Source: Oscillospiraceae bacterium
GTDB lineage: Bacteria; Bacillota; Clostridia; Oscillospirales; Oscillospiraceae
Assembly: GCA_021203045.1 (NCBI GenBank)
Contig: JAJQBY010000105.1
Location: 1 to 58,538 of the forward strand
Direction of reading: 5' to 3'
DNA length: 58,538 nt
Shown one piece after another: positions 18,101 through 25,939 of this stretch; position 1 is the stretch's first letter; each line of letters starts with the position of its first letter. A model generated the notes under the pieces. That model ran no database searches. It was not told the DNA's origin and saw only the letters and a program-made list of their open reading frames with translations. Both the position numbers and the translations under genes were made by a program.

Positions 18101-18821
18101 CTATGACACGGAGGAGAACGAGGACGAGCTGGATCAGGAAATCGTGGCCCTGTCCAAGGCCGCCGTGGAAAACGTCTCCGATGTGCTGAACGAAACCCTT
18201 GGCTATATCTCCGTCGATGCGACCAAATCCGAGCTCGACGGCAACCGGATGTCCTCCACCGCCGGCAACTGGATGGCAGATCTGATGGCCCGCTCCGTGG
18301 GCGCGGATGTGGCCTTCACCAACAACGGCGGCATCCGCACGGAATTCACCGTGGACGAGGAGACCGGCTATCGCTATATCACCGCAGGGGATATCTACAC
18401 CATCTCCCCCTTCTGCAACGCCATCTACGCCTATGAGGTCACCTATGCGGAGCTGCTGGAGCTGCTGGACTTCGCCCTTAACGACGGGGAGTCCATGAGC
18501 CTGCGGATGTCCGGCATCGACTGCTATTACACCGGCGGCACCGTGACCGCCCTGGTGACGGAGGACGGCACCCTGATCTATCAGGACGGGGAGTGGACGG
18601 ACGACTGGGCCGGCAGGACCCTGGTGGTGGCCACCAACGAATATGTAGCCACCTCCGACACCCCCTTCGCGGACTGGAACGACACCGATAAGCTCCTGAG
18701 CAAAAGCGTCATCGACAACGAGGGCGCCATCGCCGCCCTGAAGGAGGAGGCGGAGGAGACCGGCGGCGCCCTGTATGTGGACACAGAGGCCCACCTGATC
18801 GACGGCGCATATGCCGGCTGA
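15144..18821 (+). CDS. Secreted double-domain 5'-nucleotidase / cyclic phosphodiesterase
   Basis: A 1225-residue exported protein with a signal peptide (MKKTLHKRAL, then a Leu-rich core ending at SAMAT near residue 30). It contains two full UshA/CpdB-type units in tandem. The first has metal-binding motifs TTDVHG (Asp67, His69), DAGDLYQG, GNHEFN, YHGALG and SGHDHS. The second starts near residue 699 with TSDVHG, DTGDIYQG, GNHEFDW, CHADAA and GGHSHR. It ends in a nucleotidase C-domain with NNGGIRTE. Known relatives hydrolyse extracellular nucleotides or 2',3'-cyclic nucleotides to scavenge phosphate and nucleosides. I see no sorting signal or surface-layer repeat, so it is probably released. 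It is monocistronic. Confidence 0.9.
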   Translation: MKKTLHKRALSLLLALMLCISLLPLSAMATNEPASAGEGASSEEMSEAAEDSAESVAGQFVIMSTTDVHGKIWDANLLNDTGVSNSLLNVSTAVTAYREAYGEENVVLLDAGDLYQGTPVSTYQITQYTQYVKGALSLSDMGEMYLVNPTAMSMAYIGYDALILGNHEFNYAWDTMSDIYEYLEGEGVPIVVANLYYEDTGERVFSPYLLKTITVGDQEVTIGVIGLENTDCTRWDVADNYPGMIFASPENESLDLAYEVQKVQDEWAEAGIDPDFVIVCYHGALGTESDTLTYGVNTENQVLHIIRNTTGVDMVISGHDHSTAYSNNTYTNAAGEEVLVVNGGGTQLTASVWNVSVDQATGETSLSLDNATYIDIELSTSENLNLAEYAVDEDLKSLVEPYAEDAAEYVGTEVGMLLDWDGVSNDRNRYYLEQTDTVDLINRAQIAEGAIYLNEKYGSLDELNAMLRDIYGEDTEKQLTEDDLIDGALTVDLSSTSVVTTTSPAAGDSELSMKDIYGFYKYDNSLYLLALTGSEIKELLEYNASERITVTVTDGEAVISDTGDGNANFTFPVFYGLNYTIDMAREEGDRVIIDGFSNGKAFSEDAVYIFAINNYHLGNTYNEILGRYSTDDAIWSQTDDLGGGYVQDLIAEYVSALTEEYGGVYGTARADENGENSCSWSIVYGSGEETGDAYTLKVFETSDVHGYLLDSSSGDSETYQYRLAYIADKVNDARAENEADDVILLDTGDIYQGNVISNLQDGEPLIAAFDLMDYDVLSIGNHEFDWSYETVIDEDATAGDYAVGDYEGDSDIPIIASNLYQDGEKVTFADDYIILEKSAVDADGNAITVKIGVIGRIASYASDIMYAEFTGRGFTVDMDYDALEALAVELETELGCDATILLCHADAAETAENLNSGTVIDLVCGGHSHRAQTGDTGDVVYMEPSSQAATYAYAELVFETDDTGAVTGVTVAVSETVPVTEDKTLLYDTEENEDELDQEIVALSKAAVENVSDVLNETLGYISVDATKSELDGNRMSSTAGNWMADLMARSVGADVAFTNNGGIRTEFTVDEETGYRYITAGDIYTISPFCNAIYAYEVTYAELLELLDFALNDGESMSLRMSGIDCYYTGGTVTALVTEDGTLIYQDGEWTDDWAGRTLVVATNEYVATSDTPFADWNDTDKLLSKSVIDNEGAIAALKEEAEETGGALYVDTEAHLIDGAYAG

Positions 18822-18856
18822 GCGGGAATACGATACAGCTATACCCCATTTTCCGG

Positions 18857-18885
18857 AAAGGGCAGAGCCTGTGCTCTGCCCTTTT
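18857..18885 (+). terminator. Terminator after the 5'-nucleotidase
   Basis: AAAGGGCAGAGC (18857-18868), loop CTGT, GCTCTGCCCTTTT (18873-18885). A perfect 12-bp stem. Confidence 0.92.
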
Positions 18886-18932
18886 CTGTCCTTTTTTGAA
18901 TATAACATTTTTGTAACAAACCAAGAAACCGG

Positions 18933-18961
18933 TTGCTTTTGGAATATCAATATTATATAAT
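18933..18961 (+). promoter_or_regulatory. Promoter of the sugar ABC importer operon
   Basis: TTGCTT (18933-18938), 17-bp spacer, TATAAT (18956-18961), within a strongly A+T-rich stretch. Confidence 0.7.
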
Positions 18962-19002
18962 ATTATCCAGTATAAGCACAATTTTAACAGGAGGTGAGCC
19001 TG

Positions 19003-20544
19003 TTGCCTGAAAACACTGGCCCGCTGATCGAGCTGCGGAACATCACAAAGATCTTTCCCGGCGTGAAGGCTCTTTCGGACGTGTGCTTTGACATCTATCC
19101 CGGAGAGGTGCATGCCCTCTGCGGAGAGAACGGCGCGGGAAAATCCACGCTGATCAAGGTCATGACCGGCGCCCACCCGGCCGGCAGCGGCGAATACTTC
19201 ATCGACGGGCAGGAGGTCCATATCCGCTCCACCCAGGAGGGCATCGCCCTGGGCGTCTCCTGCGTGTATCAGGAGCTGTCCATCGCGCCCCAGCAGGATG
19301 TGGCCCACAATCTTTTCATCGGCCAGCTGCCCATGAAAAAGGGCCTGGTGGACCACAAAACCCTTTACAGCGAGACCCAGCGCATCCTGGACCAGCTGGA
19401 TATGCCCATCTCCCCCCGGGATATCGCAGGGGACCTGTCCGTAGGCCAGCAGCAGATGATCGAGATCGGCCGGGCCCTGATACGGAACGCCCGCTGCATC
19501 ATCCTGGACGAGCCCACCTCCTCCCTTTCCGAGAAGGAGACGGAGACCCTTTTCCAGATCGTCCGGGAGCTGAAAACAGAGCATAACATCGCCATCGTCT
19601 ATATCAGCCACAAGCTGGACGAGGTCATGGAGCTGTCCGACCGCATCACCGTCATCCGGGACGGGGAGAACATCTGCACCATGAAAACCTCGGAAACCAC
19701 CCAGGACGAGCTGATCACCAATATGATCGGACGCCCCCTGGAAAGCCAATACCCCGAAAAGACCGGCCGCCAGCAGGGGGAGGTCATCATGGACGTGCAG
19801 CACCTGACCGGCGCGGCCTTTGAGGACATATCCTTCCAGCTCCGGGCGGGCGAGGTTCTGGGCTTCTTCGGACTGGTGGGCGCGGGCCGCAGCGAGATCA
19901 TGCGCGCCATTTTCGGTGTGGATAAGACCCTGGGCGGCTGCGTGAAGGTGGATGGCAAGACCCTGAAGAAAAACAGCACCCCCGCCGCCATCGAGGCCGG
20001 CATCGGCTTCTGCACGGAGGACCGGAAAAAGGAGGGCCTGGCCCTGGGCCTGACCATCCTCCTGAATTCCACCTCCGCCAAGCTGAACCAGCTGGCCCGC
20101 ATCGGCGTCATCAACCGCCAGCGCCAGCTGGAGGACGCGGACAAATACGTCAAGGCCATGCGCACCAAGACCCCCTCCCTGACCCAGCTGGTGGGGAACC
20201 TCTCCGGCGGCAACCAGCAGAAGGTGGTCCTGGCAAAATGGCTGACCCTGACCCCGAAAATCCTCATCGTGGACGAACCCACCCGGGGCATCGACGTGGG
20301 CTCCAAGGCGGAGATCTATGAGATCATCAACGACCTGGCCCGGGAGGGCATGGGCATCATCATGGTCTCCTCGGAGATAGAGGAGATTCTGGGCGTGTGC
20401 GATTCCGTCATCACCGTGTACGAGGGCCGCAAGACCGCCCAGCTCCCCATAGACGAAAATCTCACCAGCGAGACCGTTCTGGCCTGCTCCATCGGCAAGA
20501 AGGACGTGCTGGAAAGGGTCAATAAAGGGGGTGCTTCCGAATGA
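19003..20544 (+). CDS. Sugar ABC importer ATP-binding protein (RbsA/MglA type)
   Basis: A 513-residue protein made of two fused nucleotide-binding domains. The first has GENGAGKST and LSVGQQQM with ILDEPTSSLS. The second has the degenerate loop GLVGAGRSE typical of RbsA/MglA, LSGGNQQK and VDEPTRGID. I chose TTG at 19003 because AGGAGG (18989-18994) is eight bases upstream; the in-frame GTG at 18994 overlaps that site. It is the first gene of a four-gene operon and overlaps the next by four bases (ATGA). It energises uptake of a sugar or related small molecule. The substrate is not evident. Confidence 0.92.
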   Translation: MPENTGPLIELRNITKIFPGVKALSDVCFDIYPGEVHALCGENGAGKSTLIKVMTGAHPAGSGEYFIDGQEVHIRSTQEGIALGVSCVYQELSIAPQQDVAHNLFIGQLPMKKGLVDHKTLYSETQRILDQLDMPISPRDIAGDLSVGQQQMIEIGRALIRNARCIILDEPTSSLSEKETETLFQIVRELKTEHNIAIVYISHKLDEVMELSDRITVIRDGENICTMKTSETTQDELITNMIGRPLESQYPEKTGRQQGEVIMDVQHLTGAAFEDISFQLRAGEVLGFFGLVGAGRSEIMRAIFGVDKTLGGCVKVDGKTLKKNSTPAAIEAGIGFCTEDRKKEGLALGLTILLNSTSAKLNQLARIGVINRQRQLEDADKYVKAMRTKTPSLTQLVGNLSGGNQQKVVLAKWLTLTPKILIVDEPTRGIDVGSKAEIYEIINDLAREGMGIIMVSSEIEEILGVCDSVITVYEGRKTAQLPIDENLTSETVLACSIGKKDVLERVNKGGASE

Positions 20545-21566
20545 CCGAGACCACCGAATCCAAGGGCAGGGCCCTGGTGAAAAAATTTTTCAGCATGAAC
20601 GGCGCGGCCGTGTTCGTGGCCATGATCGTGATCGCCGTGGTGTTTGAGATCGTCCTTCAGATCACCCACGCCGGGAGCAGCTCCGGCCTGCTGTTCATTA
20701 CCCCCTCGAACCTGATGATGATCCTGCGCCAGCAGGTATACATCGGCATCATCGCCTTCGGCATGACCCTGGTCATGCTCACCGGCAACATCGACCTGTC
20801 CGTGGGCTATATGCTCACCTTCCTCTGCTCCGTCACGGCGAAGGTCATGATGAGCACCAACAACACCCTCCTTACGGTGCTGGCGGTGCTGGGCGTGGCG
20901 CTCCTGTGCGGCCTGTTCAACGGCGTTCTGGTAAGCTATGTGCGCCTGAATTCCTTCATCACCACCCTGGGCGCCAGCTCCATATACAGCGCCCTGGCCC
21001 TGATCGTGTCCTCCGGCACGGTGCTGGTCATTGACTCCAACTGCGCCCCCTCCTTCCGGGCGCTGGGCACCGCCTCCCTCGGGCCCATACATATTCTGAT
21101 CGTCTGGTTCGTACTCGTGGCCGTGGTGCTGGGGCTGCTGCTTTCCAAAACCGTATACGGCCAGCAGCTCTATATGATCGGCGCAAACCCTGTGGCGGCC
21201 CGGTTTTCCGGCATCCGCTTCAAGAAGAACACCACCATCGCCTATGTGATACTGGGCCTGTGCGTGGGTCTGGCCGCTATCGTCATGATGGCGAATTCCC
21301 TGAGCTCCAACCCTCAGTCGGCCTCCGGCACGGAGATGGAAGTCATCCTCTGCGTGGTGCTGGGCGGCTGTGCCGTCAGCGGCGGCAAGGGCTCCGTCTG
21401 GGGCACCATCATCGGCGTCCTGTTCTATGGCATCCTGTCCACCGGATTCACCAGCCTGCATATGTCCCAGTATTTGCAGTGGGTGGTCATGGGCGCGATC
21501 ATGCTCTTTGCACTGTCGCTTGACGTGCTCCAGTCAAAGGGGGTCAAACTGTGGAAAAGAAAGTAA
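20541..21566 (+). CDS. Sugar-type ABC importer permease 1
   Basis: A 341-residue membrane protein of the RbsC/branched-chain permease family with about 8-10 hydrophobic helices. It carries the family signature MLTGNIDLSVGYML after the second or third helix and a cytoplasmic loop GANPVAARFSGI that contacts the ATPase. It overlaps the ATPase gene by four bases and the next permease gene by 16, so all are co-translated. The operon has two different permeases, which suggests they form a heterodimeric channel. Confidence 0.92.
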   Translation: MTETTESKGRALVKKFFSMNGAAVFVAMIVIAVVFEIVLQITHAGSSSGLLFITPSNLMMILRQQVYIGIIAFGMTLVMLTGNIDLSVGYMLTFLCSVTAKVMMSTNNTLLTVLAVLGVALLCGLFNGVLVSYVRLNSFITTLGASSIYSALALIVSSGTVLVIDSNCAPSFRALGTASLGPIHILIVWFVLVAVVLGLLLSKTVYGQQLYMIGANPVAARFSGIRFKKNTTIAYVILGLCVGLAAIVMMANSLSSNPQSASGTEMEVILCVVLGGCAVSGGKGSVWGTIIGVLFYGILSTGFTSLHMSQYLQWVVMGAIMLFALSLDVLQSKGVKLWKRK

Positions 21567-22561
21567 AAGAGACCACGGCCGGGGATAAAAGGCGTTTCAC
21601 ACGCTTTTTCAAGGACAACAACTCCATCCTTATTCTGGTCATCATGCTGTTCGTAGCCTTCGTTTTTGTGGACGGCTACCGCAACAGCTTCTATAACGTC
21701 ATCAAATACACCGCCATGTACGGACCGGTGTGCCTGGGCCTGGCCCTGGTGATGATAACCGGCAACATCGATCTCTCCGCCGGATTCCAGGCGGGCCTGT
21801 CCGGGGTGACACTGGTCATCGCCTTCAACGCCGTCTACGGCGTCACAGGAAACGGCGCACTGGCCCTGGTTGTGGGCATCATCGTGGCCATCCTGACCGG
21901 CGCGCTCTGCGGCGTTATCAACGGCTTTTTCGTGGCAAAGGTGGGTATCCCCGCCCTGATCGCCACCATCGCGTCCAACTACGCCTTCCAGGGCATTGTG
22001 TATTACTTTGCCAGAAGCTCCTTCGCCCCGGAGGATGCGAATATTGTGAAGCTCTTTGCCCAGACGAAAATATTCGGCCTGCGCTGGTTCGCCCCCTCGG
22101 TGATCGTCTTTTTGATCGTGGTCGCGCTGGTGTTTTTCTGGATGCGCAAAACCCGGTTCGGTAACCGGCTCCATGTGGTGGGCGATAACCCGGAAGCTGC
22201 GTCCTATGCGGGCATCAATGTGCAGAACACCGTATGGGTGGCCTATGTGCTGTGCGGCATTCTCTCCGCGCTGACCGGCTTCGTCATGGTCTCCCAGGCG
22301 GGATACGCCATCTATACTCAGGGCAGCAGCCTTTCCACCCTGACCATCTCCTGCTGCGTCATCGGCGGCATCAAGATGACCGGCGGCAAGGGAACCGCCG
22401 TCCATGTGCTGATCGGCGTGCTGATCATGCGGGTCATCTCCCAGATGATGACCTCCCTGTTCCTGCCCCAGTATTGGGTCAACTTTATCACCGGCGCTCT
22501 GCTGATCGTGGTGCTCATCATCGACCGCTTCACCAGCAGCAAGAGCGTGGATGAGCTGTAA
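21551..22561 (+). CDS. Sugar-type ABC importer permease 2
   Basis: A 336-residue paralogue of permease 1. It has MITGNIDLSAGFQAG in the same place, a coupling loop GDNPEAASYAGI and about 8-10 membrane helices. The start is GTG at 21551, behind AAAGGGGG and inside the preceding gene. It probably pairs with permease 1 to form the transport channel. It is followed after 66 bases by the binding-protein gene with no terminator between. Confidence 0.92.
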   Translation: MEKKVKETTAGDKRRFTRFFKDNNSILILVIMLFVAFVFVDGYRNSFYNVIKYTAMYGPVCLGLALVMITGNIDLSAGFQAGLSGVTLVIAFNAVYGVTGNGALALVVGIIVAILTGALCGVINGFFVAKVGIPALIATIASNYAFQGIVYYFARSSFAPEDANIVKLFAQTKIFGLRWFAPSVIVFLIVVALVFFWMRKTRFGNRLHVVGDNPEAASYAGINVQNTVWVAYVLCGILSALTGFVMVSQAGYAIYTQGSSLSTLTISCCVIGGIKMTGGKGTAVHVLIGVLIMRVISQMMTSLFLPQYWVNFITGALLIVVLIIDRFTSSKSVDEL

Positions 22562-22627
22562 CCCAACTTGTTGATAGCCGCGCCCGGCGCGGATGTCATA
22601 AAATCAAACTGAAAGGATGAATCCAAA

Positions 22628-23689
22628 ATGAAGAAACTTCTTGCCCTGCTCCTGGCCCTGGTCATGGTGCTGTCCCTGGCGGCCTGCTCCGGCAGCTCCG
22701 ACGCGGACACCGCCGCCGACACGACCGAGGACGCTTCCACTGCCGAACAGTCCGGCGCTGCCGCTGCGGAGGGCGCTCAGGAGGGCTGCAACGTCGACTA
22801 CTCCGATGTTGACCTGTCCGGATACACCATCGGCTATGTGACCATCAACTCCTCCGCCCCCTGGGGCGGCCGCGTGGGCACTGAGCTGGAACGCATCGCC
22901 GAGGAGTGCGGCGCCACGGTCAAGAGCCTGGACGCCCAGACCGTCGCGGACGATGTGACCAACTACTGCATGCAGATGATCGACGCCGGCGTGGATGCTC
23001 TGGCCGTGTTCGGCGGCGACCCCACCGCCATGGTGGACGTGGCCAAGGCCTGCTCTGAGGCCGGCATTCCCCTGTTCCTCTGCGCCCTGGATGTGGCTGA
23101 GGAGGGCCGTGAGTACGCCACCGCCTGCATCGGCCCCGACCAGGAGGAGATGTGCTATCAGATCGGCCAGTACGTCATCGAGCAGAACGGCGCGGACGCA
23201 GGCCTGGACGTTGTCCAGATCTCCGGCGTGCCCTTCCTGATGGACTATCAGTATCGTGAGGCCGGCTTCGCCCGGGCCATGGAGGAGACCAACTATAACC
23301 TCTATGAGCCGGATTATGCTTATTCCTCCCGTACCGACGCCAAGACCTTCATGGAGCAGCACATCACCGCCGACGGCGATGAGATCGACATCGTCATGGG
23401 CTATGACGACGACCTGACCATGGGCGCTGTGGCCGCCATTCAGGAGGCCGGTCTGGGCGACCAGATCAAGGTCTACTCCCTGACGGGCCAGAACGACGCC
23501 ATCCAGGCCGTGGCTGACGGCCAGATGGAGCTGACGGTCATGAACCGGGCCGACGACATCGCCGCCGAGACCTGCGTGGCCATGGCCGAGTATCTGAACG
23601 AGGGCTCCACCGAGTATTATCACTACACCCAGCTGACCTACATCACCGCCGAGAACGTCTCTGACTACATCGGCCAGGGCGAGTTCTGA
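22628..23689 (+). CDS. Sugar-type ABC importer substrate-binding lipoprotein
   Basis: A 353-residue lipoprotein. The signal peptide MKKLLALLLALVMVLSLAAC places the lipidated Cys at residue 20, followed by a Ser/Asp/Thr/Ala-rich linker to about residue 55. The rest is a two-lobed periplasmic-binding-protein fold of the ribose/galactose family (YVTINSSAPWGG, ALAVFGGDP, VMGYDDDLTMGAVAA). AAAGGATG precedes the ATG at 22628. It captures the substrate at the cell surface and hands it to the two permeases. The family binds sugars and also autoinducer-2 or purine nucleosides, so the ligand stays open. Confidence 0.9.
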   Translation: MKKLLALLLALVMVLSLAACSGSSDADTAADTTEDASTAEQSGAAAAEGAQEGCNVDYSDVDLSGYTIGYVTINSSAPWGGRVGTELERIAEECGATVKSLDAQTVADDVTNYCMQMIDAGVDALAVFGGDPTAMVDVAKACSEAGIPLFLCALDVAEEGREYATACIGPDQEEMCYQIGQYVIEQNGADAGLDVVQISGVPFLMDYQYREAGFARAMEETNYNLYEPDYAYSSRTDAKTFMEQHITADGDEIDIVMGYDDDLTMGAVAAIQEAGLGDQIKVYSLTGQNDAIQAVADGQMELTVMNRADDIAAETCVAMAEYLNEGSTEYYHYTQLTYITAENVSDYIGQGEF

Positions 23690-23741
23690 TACGCGCCGTA
23701 CAAAGGACCATAAAGCCCGTGTAACGGGCGATCACAGCAAG

Positions 23742-23771
23742 GAGCGTGCCGCCAAAACGGCACGCTCTTTT
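23742..23771 (+). terminator. Terminator of the ABC importer operon
   Basis: GAGCGTGCCG (23742-23751), loop CCAAAA, CGGCACGCTC (23758-23767), then TTTT. A smaller stem GCCCGT-GTA-ACGGGC lies just upstream at 23715-23729. Confidence 0.9.
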
Positions 23772-23781
23772 CCGCTCCCGA

Positions 23782-23810
23782 TTGACGACACCCGGCCAAA
23801 AGTATATAAT
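23782..23810 (+). promoter_or_regulatory. Promoter of the adenylation-enzyme cluster
   Basis: TTGACG (23782-23787), 17-bp spacer, TATAAT (23805-23810), directly behind the preceding terminator. Confidence 0.8.
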
Positions 23811-23850
23811 AGCACCGATCAATCCACGGAAAAGCGGAGACAAAACGGCT

Positions 23851-25365
23851 ATGATTACAAATATACTGGAATACCTGGACGCCTCGGCGGCCCGGGTTCC
23901 TGATAAAATTGCTTTCGGAGACGAGAAAACAGCCCTGACCTTTGCCCAGCTGCGGGAGAAGGCCCGCCGGGCGGGAAGCTGGCTGACGAAGCGCATCGGC
24001 CGGGGCCTGCCCGTGGCGGTGTTCATGGAAAAGACGCCGGACTGCCTGGCCGCCTTTTTCGCGGCGGTCAGCGCCGGATGCTTTTATGTGCCCCTGGACA
24101 CCAAAATGCCCCCCGACCGGGTGCGGCTGATATTCGATACCCTCCGGCCCGCTCTGGTGTTCTACGACGGAAAAAACGCAGAAGCGGCCCTGGCCCTGGC
24201 GGGAGACGCTCCCGCCGCCCTCTTTGACGACGCCTGCCAGGCCCCGGAGGACGAGGCGGCCCTGGCGGCCGTCCGGGCGGCCCATGTGGACACGGATCTG
24301 CTGTATGTCCTGTTCACCAGCGGCTCCACCGGCGTTCCCAAGGGCGTCACCATCAGCCACCGCAGCATGATCGACTATGCCGAGTGGCTCCACGACGCAT
24401 TGGGGATAGACGAGCGCTGCGTTTTCGGGAACCAGGCCCCCTTCGTGTTCGATAACTCCACTCTGGATATATACAGCACCCTGAAAAACGGGGCCACCAC
24501 CTGGATCATCCCCCGGAAATGCTTCTCCTTCCATAAATCCATGATGCGGTTTCTGGCGGAGCATGAGATCAACACCATCTTCTTCGTGCCCTCGGCCCTG
24601 ATCGCCATCGCAAACTCCGGCATTCTGGACACCGTCCGGCCCACAAGCCTGGAACGGGTGTACTTCTGCGGGGAGGTCATGCCGAACCGGCAGCTGAACC
24701 AGTGGCGGCGGGCCCTGCCGGAGGCCAGCTTCTGCAATATGTACGGCCCCACGGAGATCACCGATGTCTGCGCCTATTATGTCGTGGACCGCCCCTTCGG
24801 GGACGATGAGCCCCTGCCCATCGGCAAGGCCTGCGGGAACACCCGGATACTGCTCCTGAATGAAAATGATCAGCCCGCAGGCGAGGGAGAGACGGGAGAG
24901 ATATGCGTTCTGGGCACCTGCCTGTCCATGGGGTATTATAATAACCCGGAGCAGACGGCCCGGGCCTTCGTCCAGAACCCCCTGAACCGGGCCTTTGCGG
25001 AGCGGATGTACCGCACCGGGGACCTGGCCCGGTATAACGAGCGGGGGGAGCTGCTGTTCCTGGGCCGGAGTGATTTCCAGATCAAGCACCAGGGCTGCTA
25101 CCGGGTGGAGCTGGGAGAGATAGAGAACATCCTGCTGTCCATCCCCTCCGTGTCCAACGGCTGCTGCCTGTTCGATGAGACGCGGGATGAGATATACTGC
25201 CTCTATGTAGGCGGGGAGGACGAGGCCGCCATGGTGCCCCAGCTGCGGGAAAAGCTGCCGTCCTATATGATGCCGAACCGCTATGTGCGTCTGGACCGGC
25301 TGCCCATGACCATCAACGACAAAATAGACCGGGTCGCCCTGCGGAAGGCCCATATCGCACCATAA
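23851..25365 (+). CDS. Stand-alone amino-acid adenylation enzyme (DltA/NRPS A-domain-like)
   Basis: A 504-residue member of the AMP-forming ligase superfamily. The P-loop A3 is LFTSGSTGVPKGV, A5 is YGPTEITD, A7 is YRTGDLARY, the hinge is GRSDFQIKHQGCYRVELGEIE, and the catalytic A10 Lys lies in NDKIDRVALRKA. These are the motifs of domains that activate an amino acid for transfer to a carrier protein. No carrier or condensation domain follows, and none is encoded next door. ATG 23851 is chosen over upstream frame extensions because it follows the promoter. It is followed after 10 bases by a prolyl-tRNA-editing-type gene. The acceptor and the amino acid are unknown. Confidence 0.85.
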   Translation: MITNILEYLDASAARVPDKIAFGDEKTALTFAQLREKARRAGSWLTKRIGRGLPVAVFMEKTPDCLAAFFAAVSAGCFYVPLDTKMPPDRVRLIFDTLRPALVFYDGKNAEAALALAGDAPAALFDDACQAPEDEAALAAVRAAHVDTDLLYVLFTSGSTGVPKGVTISHRSMIDYAEWLHDALGIDERCVFGNQAPFVFDNSTLDIYSTLKNGATTWIIPRKCFSFHKSMMRFLAEHEINTIFFVPSALIAIANSGILDTVRPTSLERVYFCGEVMPNRQLNQWRRALPEASFCNMYGPTEITDVCAYYVVDRPFGDDEPLPIGKACGNTRILLLNENDQPAGEGETGEICVLGTCLSMGYYNNPEQTARAFVQNPLNRAFAERMYRTGDLARYNERGELLFLGRSDFQIKHQGCYRVELGEIENILLSIPSVSNGCCLFDETRDEIYCLYVGGEDEAAMVPQLREKLPSYMMPNRYVRLDRLPMTINDKIDRVALRKAHIAP

Positions 25366-25375
25366 GGAGGATACG

Positions 25376-25939
25376 ATGGAGCTTATACACGGTTCGCCCC
25401 CGGATATGACCGGGCGGCTGGAAAAGGAGATACGGGCCTATCGGCTGCTGGACAGCCAGGGCGTGGAATTCGACCGCACCGACCACCCCGATCAGCCCGC
25501 CACCAGCATGGAGGTATGCGCCAGCGTGGACGCCATATTGCAGGTGCACATCTGCAAAAACCTGTTTCTGTGCAACCGGCAGAAAACCAGCTTCTATCTG
25601 CTCATCATGCCCGGGGATAAGCCCTTCCGCACCAAGGAGCTGTCCCACCAGCTGGGAGTGGCGCGGCTGTCCTTCGCCGATGCGGAGCATATGGAGGCAT
25701 ATCTGGACGTGACCCCTGGCAGCGTTTCCGTGCTGGGCCTGGAAAACGACCGGGAGAATCATGTCCAGCTGGTCATAGACGAGGACGTGCTGCGGGAGGA
25801 GATGTTTGCATGCCACCCCTGCGTGAACACCAGCTCCGTCCGCTTCCGGACGGCGGACCTGCTGGAAAAGCTCCTGCCTGCCATGGGTCATGAATACATC
25901 TCCGTCCACCTGGACGGGGACACGGGAGAGAGCCAGTGA
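25376..25939 (+). CDS. Prolyl-tRNA editing (YbaK/ProX-type) deacylase
   Basis: A 187-residue single-domain protein resembling ProX/PrdX trans-editing enzymes, which hydrolyse mischarged Ala-tRNA(Pro) or related species. Recognisable parts are EVCASVDAILQVHICKNLFL, a YLLIMPGDKPFRTKEL strand-helix block and GSVSVLGLENDRENHVQLVID, the last being typical of the family's second half. The start follows AAGGAGG at 25366-25372. It lies in one transcript with the adenylation enzyme upstream and overlaps the transglutaminase-like lipoprotein gene downstream. Whether it serves general translation quality control or this cluster is open. Confidence 0.85.
   Translation: MELIHGSPPDMTGRLEKEIRAYRLLDSQGVEFDRTDHPDQPATSMEVCASVDAILQVHICKNLFLCNRQKTSFYLLIMPGDKPFRTKELSHQLGVARLSFADAEHMEAYLDVTPGSVSVLGLENDRENHVQLVIDEDVLREEMFACHPCVNTSSVRFRTADLLEKLLPAMGHEYISVHLDGDTGESQ

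Noticed and set aside
15099-18950. A 1283-codon open frame on the - strand opposite the 5'-nucleotidase
   Set aside because: Same effect. The sense strand has signal peptide, motifs, promoter and terminator; the antisense product resembles no family.
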